Below are positions 32,016 to 44,100 of a DNA stretch of 64,000 nucleotides, piece by piece; position 1 is the stretch's first letter, and every line of letters starts with the position of its first letter. A program made the translations under genes and the position numbers. The notes below the pieces were generated by a model. It made no database searches. It was not told the origin of the DNA and saw only the letters and a program-made list of their open reading frames with translations. The stretch is from Progne subis subis (taxonomy: Eukaryota > Chordata > Aves > Passeriformes > Hirundinidae), in assembly GCA_022316685.1 (NCBI GenBank), contig JAKJHU010000030.1:16510018-16574017 (forward strand), written 5' to 3'.

Positions 32016-34540
32016 GCATTTCTTGTCGCTTGTAAGCTGCATCTTGTGGCCCCAAGTGGGCAGAGAGGGTTATGTGAGTCTGAGTTACTAAACACTTACA
32101 GTAAAAGTATAGTCATCCTGAACCTCAGCCAAAGAGCTGGAGGTTTTGTAAGGCTCTTTTTTTTTTTTCTCCCCCTCCCTTCTCTCCCCGCAGGATGCTG
32201 CTGCGTCACTTGCATTCTTCACCCCGGCCCAGCAGTAACTCTTTCCAGACTACCAGCAGCAGTCCAGGCACTTACATCCTGCTCCATTTGCTCTCCAAGA
32301 GCTTTGTGCATAGGGCAAGTGCATCCTCCCTCCTTCAGCAGAGGAGCTGCTGCCAGTTCAGGCAGAGGTGCCCATCTTTCTGAAACATGAAAAACACTAA
32401 TTTCTCTCTCATACCTTTTCAAAACTGGAGCAAAACTAGAATAGCAGTTACTGCTGTATGAGAGAGTGAGAATGGGAGGCTCTGGATAAGCGTTTGTAAA
32501 ATATCCAGGGTAAATGGATGCTGGCAAAGGCTCTGCTGAGTGGGAGTGGGTGTACCAAAATGTGTGCGTCAGGATGAGAAATGCATTACTTGGGAAGGAC
32601 ATGGAGAACTGGCTGCTTCCCAGCACAGAGCTCCCTCCTGGGGCTCATCCTGTGGGAGCTCTCTGCATTTATTTTTTTTTACACACACGGACTATCCCCA
32701 GTCCACTCTTCTGAGTAGAAACTAATCTGTGTTTTGGTACTAACTCTCTGAATGGGGAAAAATAACCTCCACTCCCTGTAGTGGGAATTGCACAAGTCAA
32801 AATTTTACATTCCGTTTTTCAGACTCCAGATTTGTTCCTGGAAGGATGAGTTGTGGGTCAGAGAGGGGCTGTGTCCTCCTGCCACACCTGCTGTGAGAGC
32901 TGCCAGGTCTGGCTGTCAGTCTGAACACATGATGAGAGCAGAGTAAAACTGCAGTCATGGCCTGAGCAGGAATACCCAAAATGAGCATCAAAAGGAAAGG
33001 AGGGGCTTGTCCAAATACAGCCTGCAAACCTTTAATTCGTGTGACAGTGATACCCCGAGCCAGGTAATCTCTAGCATCAGTGTTGCTGCAGTGATGGAAG
33101 CAGCTGATTCTGTGGGAAGACGAAGGTTTGATGGAAGGTATAATAGTCTATCTTAGATGTTTTAATTTTTGCCTTTTCATCCCAAACATAAGGAGCAGGG
33201 TTTACTCCACTTTGAACAGGTCTTTTTATGTTCTCTTTTTGTAATTGGGTAGAACAAAATCATGTTTCTTCAGTATATAAAATTAATCTGGCAGCCTGGT
33301 TTTGGTCTTCAGCCTCTCAAAGAAACAAACAAGCATAAAGCAAGAAGATACACTGCCTACTAAAATGTCCCACTTATTAAAAATCCCACAATAAAATCCT
33401 CTGTGAACATCCTGTTTTAACTCTGCAATAAAACTCACTGGTCAATTAATGGTGGATCTCCTGTTTCCATGGAGAAAGGCAGTTGCAGACTTAAGAGGTT
33501 GCTGTGGGAAAGGGGAAAAAATAAAATTAAAAAGATCCAGTCTTGGTCTTGCAAACAAAGGTTGCCTTGGATTGCAGTCACATGTTGTAGTTCAGCTGAT
33601 CTTGCTCATGCCAAAAGGGGAAAGATTTCTAGTACTTGCCTGAGCCCCACTGAACTGGTTTAGGGAATTAATTAGAAGAAAATTACTCACCTTTTGTGTT
33701 TTTTCCTATCTAGTTTCCTCTTAGGTTCAACTGCCCTCCCTTGGCTCATTAGGTGTGGGGGGGCAGGGGCAGCTGGGACAGGATACGTGGCCATTGTGTG
33801 AATTTAACTGTGATTTAAAATTACACCAGTGGCAAATGTCTTCTGGCTTTTCCAACTGGGGATGAAGTCTCTAGGTACCCAAATCTGGGATACCACTGAG
33901 CTTTGTAAATCATACCCCGTGGCTGAGTTCCATTAGCAATATCAGGGCAAAAGCACCTGAAAGAACATTTTGGAATCAATTGCAATCCCCTGGCACATCA
34001 GATGAACTGATAATCTGGTGTTGGTAGAAACCTGACAGTGCATATATCTGCATTCAGTAGATAGTTTTGGCCAGCTCAAGCTCCTTCCCTAGGGCGCACC
34101 AGTCTGTGCCATGGGGGAATGTTCAGAAGACCCTCATGTGGCTGGACATGATGTGAAATTACACAGAATCCACTGTTTTGTCTTCACAGAATTGACAGGT
34201 ATGCATTACTTGGCCTTTTGGGGCAAAGCCAGCATTACAGGTTTATCTCTTCTCCTGGGTAGTTTACTCAGGCCTTAGGGCTCACTTCTGATCTTTATAA
34301 GGTGTATCAGGTCCCTGGATTTCAGAGGGTCAGAGGGTACTTTGACTGAAGGGTATGATATCACCAGAGCCAGGTATTGAAAAACTTCCCAGGATTTTGT
34401 CACCTTGCCCATGTGTGTGCTGTGTCTGGCTGTGTCTAGAGAGCTGCTGGGTTGGCAGATGCCAGGAACACCACTGGCCGGCTCAATCCAGGCTCTTGCT
34501 TCCTTGGTACCATGCCATGTATCTTTATTTATTGCAGGGG
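32014..34540. other. Unique non-coding sequence
   Basis: T runs at 32157-32169 and 32660-32670 and a 7-G run near 33758. No gene, RNA or transposon recognised. Confidence 0.55.
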
Positions 34541-34672
34541 AAAAAAAAAAAAATCTTGTTAGATTCCCCAGACCTGTTAATTTTTAATAGTGTGGGGTTT
34601 TTTTTGGTTTTTTTGTTTTGTTTTGGTTTGGTTTTTTTTTTGTTTGTTTTTTTGTTTTGTTTTGTTTTGTTT
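34541..34672. repeat. A run followed by compound (GTTTT)n array
   Basis: A 13-A run at 34541-34553 is followed, after about 40 bp, by a G/T-only tract (34593-34672) of T runs punctuated by single or double G. The tract ends in four regular GTTTT units. Low-complexity DNA. Translations across it (F/V/L-rich or K/T/N-rich) are artefacts. Confidence 0.9.
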
Positions 34673-35049
34673 TCCATAAACCTGAAACGTGGATTAGGGC
34701 TGCTGAATAAAAATAAGGAGTGAAAAATCAAGTATGTTTATAAATTTTAATTTTACAGTGAAAAGGCATATCTCTGCTTTTTAGGTGAGGTGGTATGAAA
34801 TGCTTGCCCCCTCCTGTGCTCCCTGGTGTCATCGAGGTCCTTGTTTGCAGCACCCTATGGCAGAGATAAAAAGCTTTGGTGTATGTTCCCTAGGGGCAAT
34901 GTGGATTTCTCCTCAAAAACCTCAGTTCTGGCCACCGGTTTTATAAATGCCTAAAAAATGAGGCTTGTACCTTATCTCTTGAGAGATCGTTGATGGATCT
35001 ATTTCTCAGAAAGATATTTTATTCAGTCCTTTAATGCCACGCCACTCCC
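34673..35049. other. Unique non-coding sequence
   Basis: Nothing recognised. Confidence 0.5.
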
Positions 35050-35172
35050 TTCATTCAGATGCCTGGAGTCTTTTATCACGTCTCCTCTTACTCATTGCTT
35101 AGCCAGGTTGGGCATATTTAGTTCTTTTAATCTTTCCTGCACCTCAGCTGTCTTTAATCATCCTTCTTGATG
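35050..35172 (-). mobile_element. Ancient CR1/L3-like LINE fragment, minus strand
   Basis: The plus strand reads like the antisense of the CR1/L3 stretch upstream of the 3' end: 'atcacgtctcctctta', 'gccaggttgggcatattta', 'gttcttttaatctttcct', and 'tcatccttcttg' occur in order and spacing. Much more diverged than the other CR1 copies here, so an older insertion. Confidence 0.6.
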
Positions 35173-35212
35173 TCAGAACGTTTGATGCCCACTTCTACTG
35201 AAAACAAGCCTA

Positions 35213-35273
35213 GTTTTTTTTTGCTGTTGTTTGTTTTGTTTTGTTTTTTTGTGTGTCTGTGTGTGTGTGTGTG
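35213..35273. repeat. T-rich run passing into (GT)n
   Basis: A T/GTTTT-rich stretch followed by a GT dinucleotide array (35251-35273) broken once by a C. Simple repeat. Confidence 0.9.
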
Positions 35274-36884
35274 AATTGCTTGGGAAATGTCTCCGGCCGC
35301 TTGCCCAGGCTCATGCCTGGATTCCTCAAAAGCTCCCTCGAATGTCTATGTGGATGCTGAGGAAAATTTTTGGCTCACCATGTACACCACCGGACTCGGC
35401 ACCCGCTGGGATTAATTAAAATGATTATTTGTTGGGTGTGAGCAGCAATACATTTGCCCCCCAAGATGTTCCATGGATTGTGTTTCCAGGGGTGGATTTC
35501 TTTGGGCATCGGCAGAAGGGTGCAGGTGCTTGATGGTCTTAGTGAACAGGCCCAGAAAGGTTACTGTAATCTGCTTTTCCTTCCTGTACCTGCCAGCAAC
35601 AAGGAGAGAGAGGTTTAATTTGCTCCTGTGATCTCAAAAGCAAAACCTGGTGGTAACTGTTTATAGGTGCTTGTGCTGCAGGTCAGGCTAATGCTTCTAG
35701 ATGTTAGCAGGGATGGTGACCCCTTCCTACTGCAGGTATTCATGCTGTCTTTCCTGAGTAGTTCATCTATTTTGCACCCAAAAATAGTCATTCACAGCTG
35801 CTTAAATCAGTTTGAAGGTGAGAATTGTTGCTAGCTGGTACCATGCTGAGCACTGCATCCCTTCAGGGCAGGGTCTTCAAACTCATTGTCTGAAGCTGAA
35901 GTGTGAAGGTATACATAATTCCCTCCAGATACCTCCTGGATACCTGCTGTTTCAGTGGGAGCTGTTCCTGAAGTCTGACTCAACCATTTTCTTAAAGTAG
36001 GCAAGCTCAGGTGCTGACTGGAAGGGGTTAAGGCACTGATCTCCAGCTTTGCTGGGTCTAGGCCATTGCTGTGCAGCCAGGGGTGGCTTCCCTGACATGG
36101 ACTTTGAATTACAGAGCACTTGGCAGGAGTTAAAGAAGACCAGAAGCCGGCTTGTCCCTCCTCCACCTCCCAGTATGAGGGAATGCTTCTCATACTCTCC
36201 CAAATTTAGCAGTGCAAATGTGGCTGGGTTTAAGTAGGCTGAGTGAGGAGGAGATTTTGATGGTGATTAAGGTCCCCTTCCCTCCTCTGCCTCACACTTC
36301 TAGCAGCCTGTACTGTTTGCTAGAAAGCTGTTTGATATATGGCTGTGTGATTTATGACTGTGCCAACAAGGGCTCTGTGGCCTGAGGAGAGGACGGGGAC
36401 CTGGATGGTGGGAGAAAACAGTCTACAGGGACCACCACCCAGCAGAGCACTGAGAATCTGAACAACAGCCTGATGTCCACCTGGCTTGTCCTGTGTAACG
36501 CTTAGGCTGTAATGAGGGAGGTCAGCAGTGTCTGGAGGTCACCACAAGGAAAAGCCCATGTCCTCTCCATGATGACCCTGGGATGCTCTAGGTCACGGAA
36601 CAGGAGCCTACTGCCTTCATTCCTTTTCCTCACAGCTCTGGCCCACCCAGGCTCCCTGGTATTCCTGTCTGTGTTTCCTCCCATTACTCCTTAGGAGTGT
36701 TTGAGGAATTGCTCTAGAGCTGGCAGTGAACATCTCAGGAGTAGCTTGACGTGCATTTTTATGCCATGTTGCCGGGTCATTGTGGGAGTCCAGCATGGGA
36801 CAGGGCTCCACCATTGATGCCTGACTTTGGTGGCTGCAGAGGAATGTGCTGTTGCTTCAGCCACTTGATTGGAGCCCTATCCTT
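35274..36884. other. Unique non-coding sequence
   Basis: No gene, RNA or transposon recognised. Minus-strand open frame 35831-36193 has no family resemblance. Confidence 0.55.
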
Positions 36885-37010
36885 TCAATAATTTATGTAT
36901 TTTTATATGTGTATGTATTTATTTAAATAGGTAATATATATTAAATAGATATATAAATATTTAAATGCATACATAAGCTGCAATTTATATAAGCTGTAAT
37001 TTATATGTAA
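36885..37010. repeat. AT-rich low-complexity segment with short direct repeats
   Basis: About 125 bp composed of TATTTAT, ATATAT and AAATA words, containing two near-copies of a 'ataagctgcaatttatat' unit (about 36972-37007). Easily melted DNA. No specific function implied. Confidence 0.75.
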
Positions 37011-40000
37011 CTGGTTTCCACTGCAGCCTTATGTTGAAAAATTAGGAAATTGAAGGTTTTTGTTTGGAGGTAGGGGACAAGATTGAGCTTGCTGACATTT
37101 CTTTTGTTGTAATGTCATATAGGTCGCGGTTGACTGCAGAAAGGAGAAGGGAGGAGTGTGTCAAAGGGAGGTCAGATCCTGCCAGGGTTTCCTGGGAAAT
37201 GAGGTGAGTGGTGATATGTTTCAGCTCTCCTAAGCCTGGGGATAGAAGCCCTCCCTGCCTTCCCTGCACCCTTTGTGTGAGAGCTCTTCTGTTGATCCTC
37301 CAGATTTCCTTTTGGTGCAGGTTTCGCTGTATTTCACCTCTTCATGGCTGATAGGATTGTAGACCGCTGTTGTGCTTGGGAATCTCAGAAGGGCTGGAGA
37401 GTATCTGTAATATGTTGAGGTTTGTGCATCACACAGGCCTTATTTCTGGCAGTATTTGGGCTTCCCAGCAGGGGACTTTATCCCTCTGGGTTTAGAGAAC
37501 TCTGCTACAATAACCTGCTACTGATTCAACCCCCCTCCCAGGCTACCTTTACAGTTGCTGGAGGGAAATGGATATTTTTAGGAAGTGCCTGACCCTGACC
37601 TGCTGTAGGCATCTGAACTGATTGAATCATTCCTTACAATACCTGTTTCTCTGCACTGTCAGCACAGCTGGGGCAGCTGGTTTGGTTGTGGGGTCTGCAA
37701 GGGATGTGTAATGTGTGTAGCCTGTGTAGGAGGACTGGAGTTCAGGGTGCTTGCTTTGTGGCTTCGGGTATCCAAAGCTGCTGTATGAAAGCTTGGCCTC
37801 TCCTAAGCTGCCCTTAAATTTTCTTCAAGGTTTGGACACAGCTTAAATCTGTGAGCCACTTGTCTGAGCCTGCTCTCAGCATTTATACACCCTGACTGGC
37901 AGCATATGTACATTCCTGAAGGATAGGGTATGATTGCTGTGGAGGTTTCAGTCCAACTGGGTCATCTCACACAGGCTGTTGCAGCCACAGAATCAGCAAG
38001 ATGATTCCAGCTTCAGGAGTTTATTCCAGCCCCAGGAGCCGCTGCCCTAAGACCCAGTGAGGCGCTTGGGCTGCGCTGTAACCTCCTGGGAACCAGCCCT
38101 GGAGCTGCTCTGCTCTTTGGCTTTTTGAGTGATGTGGCTTGTGGCTTTTCAGACACAGGAAGGTTTGGAACAATGCTTGCCATCTCCTCATGGGAACTTG
38201 ACACCTATAGCGGGAGCATCCACATCCTGGTACCTTGGCTGAGGTGCAGAATCCCCCAGGTGTGGTTCTGAGAAGAACTGGGGCCATGACACTGCATGTC
38301 AGCTCTCTGTTGGTTAGAATCTCCATCCAGAGCTTTTGTGCACATCACTGCATCTCTCAGCCAGGGGAAATCCCGCCTGACTTTTCTAGGTCACCTCCTC
38401 TGCTTCTCCTCCTAGTTCTTGGAGAGACAGAAATGTTTTCTGCTTGTGTTTGCAGAGTGCTCAGCCTATGCTGGTTCATCCTTACCACAGTGAGGATAAA
38501 TCTTGACACCGGCTGAAATTTAGATGTACAAGGTGTTGTACCTGAGCAGAGGTAACTCTGGAAGATTTTTGGTATGCTTCTGCTGATGCCCTCAATATGT
38601 TTGTTCTCTGAGGGCAGTCTGTTCAGCAATAGGCATTGATGATGCCCATTGTCAAGATTGTCACCTTTAAGTCAAAGAACAAATATAATTTGTTGTAGTA
38701 CATCACTCTTGTTTATTTGTAAGTGGGCAAAGGAAATGTATGTGTGTATGTTATTCTTCATTTATTTAATGTTTTCTCTGAAATTTACTGTTAGCTTTTC
38801 TGTTTTACTAATAATTGAAGTGTTTTCATTGTCACCCAGGAGAGAGGAATGTCTCCTTTTTATAGCAAGGGAAACTGTCACAGTGAAATGATGGAGTCAC
38901 TGCCCTTTGCCTGAGCCTGACATACATCTCCTGCCTTCTGTCCGTGCCTTGGGGTCCAGCAGATGTTGCAGGTGCCCCTTGCTTCTGCCAGCACTGTCTT
39001 TGCTCTGAATCTGTGCCTCAATTCTCCATCCAGTGAGCAGGAATAAACTGATTCTTTGGAGTTGCCATGAGAATCAGTATTAAGGATGAACAATTTAACA
39101 GGAGATACAAGGGCTGTGTCTAAGAAGGGGGATGCTTTCTGAAGTATCAATGATTCCCAGGGAACAGCCTCATTTTTACTTGGCTGCTGGACGTAACTCT
39201 GGATTTTTCACAATTAAGTTCACTCCATCTGGCTTTCTTTCTCTATCACTCTGGGTTTTTTTGAAGCGTTTCTGTGCTGGGCTGACACCGTGGGTATCAG
39301 CAAGGGTGTTTAGGGCTCATGGATGTAAAGCCACGAAGCTGGTGGCCGGGTGTGAGGCTCTCTGCTTTCTTCGAGTTTGGGGTTTCCTTGAGCTGGGATG
39401 CTTTGGGATTCTGGGACATGGTAAGCAGGAGAATGTTGTCACCTCCATCTTGACCAATATGAAATGAGCAGCCTGCCTGAAGTGAGGGGGGTTTTGCAAG
39501 CCTCGGTGACACCAGTTAAGTATTCGGAAGGGGTGTGAATTGGGGATGGGTGGAGAAGGAGGTTTGTTTTGTGCTTCCCGGCAGCTAAAAGCAGGTGTTC
39601 AGTCAACTGAGAGTTGCCCTAAAGGCAAGAGAATAAGGATGCAAATCATCTGTGAAACATAAAAGGAACCATCTGAATGCCCCTTTTCTTGGTTTACCTC
39701 CACCCTGGGTAATTTGCATGACACAAGTTGATCAACCCTGAGAAAAAGCAGTTCGGTCCAACAGGAGAAGATAACTTTATCAAACCCAACGACCTTTCAA
39801 AGAGGCGAAAAGAGCAAAGCCCAGAGGCCAGGAGACAGAGAGAGAAGAGTGTGGGCTGTGGCTCTGTGTCCTGGTGGGGCGTGGGTCCCTGGTTAGCACT
39901 TGTGAGGTCCCTGCTTCCTCCAGGTTTCACAGTAGCCCAGCTAAGTCAGTGCTGATCCCAGGACGGTGTGTGGATTGCAGCTTAAACCCTCCTTGATGGA

Positions 40001-41067
40001 GGCAGTGTGAGGAATGTTCCTTACATTGGGTGAGCACTGAGCTTCTGCCTGAACAGGTACCACATGAGGCTGGCTGGTTTAAACCCACCTGGAACGGCTT
40101 TTGGGACATGCTTTGCCTGATCTTTGGTGCTGTAGCAATACATGAATCCAACCAGTTGCTGCAACTCAAGAGGGGTCAGTGCCTTAGCTCGAAATTGGTG
40201 TGGATTTAGGACACTCCCTGGGGTGACCCTGGTGATGCTGAGTGCAGGGTGGAGCAGTGCTGAGCTGTTGCTTGCCCGTCCTGCCCCGATTCTCCCTCAG
40301 TCGAGTTTTACACCCAGCCTGGATTTACACCCTAGCAGAGCTTTTTATGGAGTTAATATTTTTGCTGTGGTTTGGACCTGCACATGTGTCTGTTGGGTGT
40401 TGTCAGTTCAGCTGTAGCTGCAGATGGCTGGTCTCCCTCCACCTCTCACTTGTGCTCTCTTGTCCTGCAGGTGACCTGCTTCGTTTCATTGATAGTTTCA
40501 CTAATTTTCCAGTGTTAATGAGTTTTTCCCCAGCTGCCATTCACCCCCTTCCCCAAAGCCAAGACTTGACTCTTTCACAGTGAGGGTTAATTACTTATTT
40601 ATTTTGTGGACTGCACCTCCCTGTTTCTGATTTCACTTGATATGTGCAGGATGTGGTGATAAAAATCTGTTTGAGTTGTCTCCTGTTTCAGACATTTTTG
40701 CCTCTTTAGAGTAGCTTCATGGGACAATGAGTGTGTACACGGGTGCTTGGGTTGGAAGGTGGGGAGGGAGCAGCAGACTGGGCAGCCCTGTGATCTCTGC
40801 ATGCTCCATCCTTGCACCCAGGTATTGGAAAAAAGGTTTTGAGGTGTTATATCCTCACAGAGCCGTTGTTATAAATCTGGGGGGAAGAATTGTGACATTG
40901 TTCAGTCTGGTCTCCCCCCAGCTCCTTACAGACTTATCTTCAAGATCCAGCTGCTTTTCAGCAGCAGCTCCCAGGGCTGGCTGGGACAGCTTGCCATGTT
41001 CAGTGGCGAGACCTCTGTCTAGAGAGAACACAACATACAATGGATCTGTACAGTCTCCTTTGAAACT
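37011..41067. other. Unique non-coding sequence, no gene supported
   Basis: A plus-strand open stretch at about 39728-39870 encodes a hydrophilic, Lys/Glu/Arg-rich peptide with ordinary composition but has no flanking splice sites or family match. Nothing else recognised. Confidence 0.5.
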
Positions 41068-41135
41068 GCATGATGTGTATGGCTGTGTGGTCCCTTCCAG
41101 CCTTACCCATTCTGTCATTCTGTGCGATTGTCTGT
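41068..41135 (+). mobile_element. Short CR1 LINE 3' fragment, plus strand
   Basis: Only the terminal part is visible: 'gcatgatgtgtatggctgtg', 'tggtcccttccagcc', then 'cattctgtcattctgtg' as the tail. The short length limits certainty. Confidence 0.6.
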
Positions 41136-44100
41136 GTTCATGGAGGGCATCCAGTTGCAGACTGCATATATTTAGTTGAACCAGGTGTTTTCTGATTTTT
41201 TTTTAAGGTTTTGCATCAATGGTTTGTTTGGCCCTGGTGTTTCCTCCTAAAGCTAACGGTGTCTATGAGTGATTTACTCACTTGCATGAAAAAGCTGCTC
41301 TCAGAGGTGGTTTGTTTTGTCTATATTTTTATCATGAATGTCTGATCTGCAGCATGTCCTGCAGAGATGGCTCCTTTGGGGAGATATCCTTGTCTGGATG
41401 ATTTTCCTTAATAAATTTGACCCCTTTGAAGAAAACTGTGTTCATTTTCTGAATTATGAAGTCATGTATTGAAAACCAATATGGAGTAAACGGGGCTGAG
41501 GTCAAGAAGGGTTAGTTATGAGGGCTGGGGTGTACTCTGCTGACATGCCAGTGCCCCAGGGGTAATGCTCTTGAGCTGTAACCCTGGGTCATAACTGCTC
41601 ACCCCAGTGCGACTTCCAACCAAAGCAGTGCCACATTAGAGAAGTTGGCATGGAAGCTGGAGCCTAGAGGCTTGAGGGGTCCACACTAATGGGGCTGCTG
41701 GGTACATGATGCCAATATACCCCCGTGGAATGGGGGATTAAAAATTGGTCAGGAAAACACAGGGTTCAAACTGCCAAATGGCTGCGTGTGTTTGGGTTTG
41801 TTTTTTTTTTTTTCCCTTTCTCTTTTGTTCGGGTCTGTTTGCCTAAATTTGTCAACTGGATTCCTGCACAAAAGAGGACACAGGAGGTCTTTAACAGCAA
41901 TAAAGGGAGCTCATCTGTGTAGGAAATGGTTTCCCTTATTGAGCCAAGCAGACAGACTGGGAGCTGCTGACTTGGGATGAGATGGGTAGTGGTTTTCCAT
42001 CTTGACTTTCTTTGTGGTCATGAGAGGGAGAGCTGATATTCGTTCTAATTGAGAATGTGTAGTGACATACCAGGAATACATCCTTGCTGGATTGCATTCT
42101 TCTGTGGGAAGGCATCAGCTATACATTGTGATGGGGATTAACTCATTAGACCTTACTGTATAGATAGTGATTTACAAATGATATTTTCCTGGGAAGATTT
42201 CTTGACTGGGCATAGTCCCAAAGAGCATGAATTGAATGGTTCTGACTCTTTTGTTCTTCCCAATGCCTTGGTGTTTTGGATGAACATCTGAGGCTGCAGC
42301 CCTTTGCATGTGCTCTGCTGTGATGGTGGCCCTGGTGAGGGCAGGGCTTCTGGGCAGTTGAGCAGACACCAGGTGGGAAGTGGCAGATAGAGCATTCCTT
42401 GTGTTTGATTGCTGGCAAATCCCACACCCCACAGGTTATCTATGAAGAGGTGTCTCGATGATGGAGGAAAATGGATCGTCTTATTGGGTTGAATTTCCAT
42501 ATTTCTTTAACAGTTGTTCTAAAAAAACCCAAAAACCTCCCAAAAGCTCGATGTTTCTTGGGATTAATTTTTGTGTGTTTTCTGAGAGCACAGATAAAGG
42601 CTATAAAAAGTTTCATTTTCCAAAAGAGGGAAGAGCTCAAGCCTGAGTGTGAAACACCCTGGTATTGCAGCATACTTCCCAAGTGACCTTGGCAGGTCAA
42701 ACAGCTTGACTAGAAATGTTTGATGAGGCATGCAAAATGCTGACCCACTTGGACATGTTGTACCAGCATTACTGTGCCAACCTGAACTGCTGTTTGGTGG
42801 ATTTCATGGCTCCAGAATAGCTGTAGTTTGGAGTCAGGTGAGGTTTGGTGTGAAATTTAAAAAAAAAAAAAAAAAGTTTTCCAGAGTAAACACCAGTTAT
42901 ATTCTGTGGGAAGAGTGGGAACAAATAATGCTTAATAATGCTTTAGACCAGGATCCTCTATGGTCAAGGAAATTTTCTGAACATTTGGCTTATGTTAGAT
43001 GTTCAATTTCCAGACAGCTAAAATTAAGGAGAGAGCAGTCCCACCTTGTTTTTTGATGTTTCTGTTGCTTGTGTGTAAAATGAGTTTAGTATTAAGTCCT
43101 TGTTTCCCTGAAACAGAGAATAAATATAAAACTTGGAGATGTTTCCTGGCTACAGCAGCAAATGAATTCTTGTGTTTGGGATAACAGGTTGATCTTGGCC
43201 ATGGGTAGCATCTTGAAACTGCCAGCATGCTGGGAGTTAGTGAATGTGCTTGTATTTCTCTTGATGAGCTGAAGTGTTAAGGCTTTAAAATCAATTTTAC
43301 TGCTGCACACCACCGCAAACCTTTTTATTTAAGATGTTAATTTCATGAAGTTCAATAGCACCCATGTTGGACTGAATTCCAGATCTCCAGGAGAGTTTTG
43401 GACAATTTTGCTTGAGGTTTCTGTTGTGGTTGCTTGCAGGACAAAAAAACCAGGATAGAGTAACCAAGGTCTGCGCCTCACTTCAAGCTGCCAGTAGAGC
43501 TCCTCCAGGGAGAGAGAGATTGAGTTACCCTCCATCTGCAGTTCATCCCTCATGCCTATAACCAAATAATCCAGTGAAACGGTGTCAAAAAGGATGGGAA
43601 AGTTAGGAAAATTTTTTGCCATAAGTTGAGCTGGGCAAATGATGATCAGAGCTGCCTTGGTGTCCTGGGCACAGATTTCTCCTCAGAAAGTGCAGGGAGG
43701 TATTTCACCCATGGTATTGCATTGAAGTGCTGATGTCCTTTAAGAGTGGAGCGGAACACGTGTCTCCAAATGCACTGTGGTTTGCCCCTATCTCAGTAGT
43801 AGGTCTTAGTTTTTTGAGTGCTGTGATTCTGATTACATTTTGCGCTTATTATTGATCAATATATGTAGTGCCTTTAATTGAATTTAATTAATTCTTGTTT
43901 AATATTATAATAGGCTTTATTATAGATTAGTACTATGTTGCATTTATTGGTTTTTCCATTCTAGAGGATCTGTTAAATCTTCCCAGGGTTGATTCCTAAC
44001 CTTAGGATGCTCATCTTACCCCCTTCCATGCCCTTGGACACATTATCCAATTGTGGCAAAAACTGTCTGGCCCATTTTAATTTATTTTCCATCTCCTTTT

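Noticed and set aside
36230..36300. Possible CR1 end ('gatggtgattaaggtccc')
   Set aside because: The preceding and following CR1 landmarks and the tail are missing.
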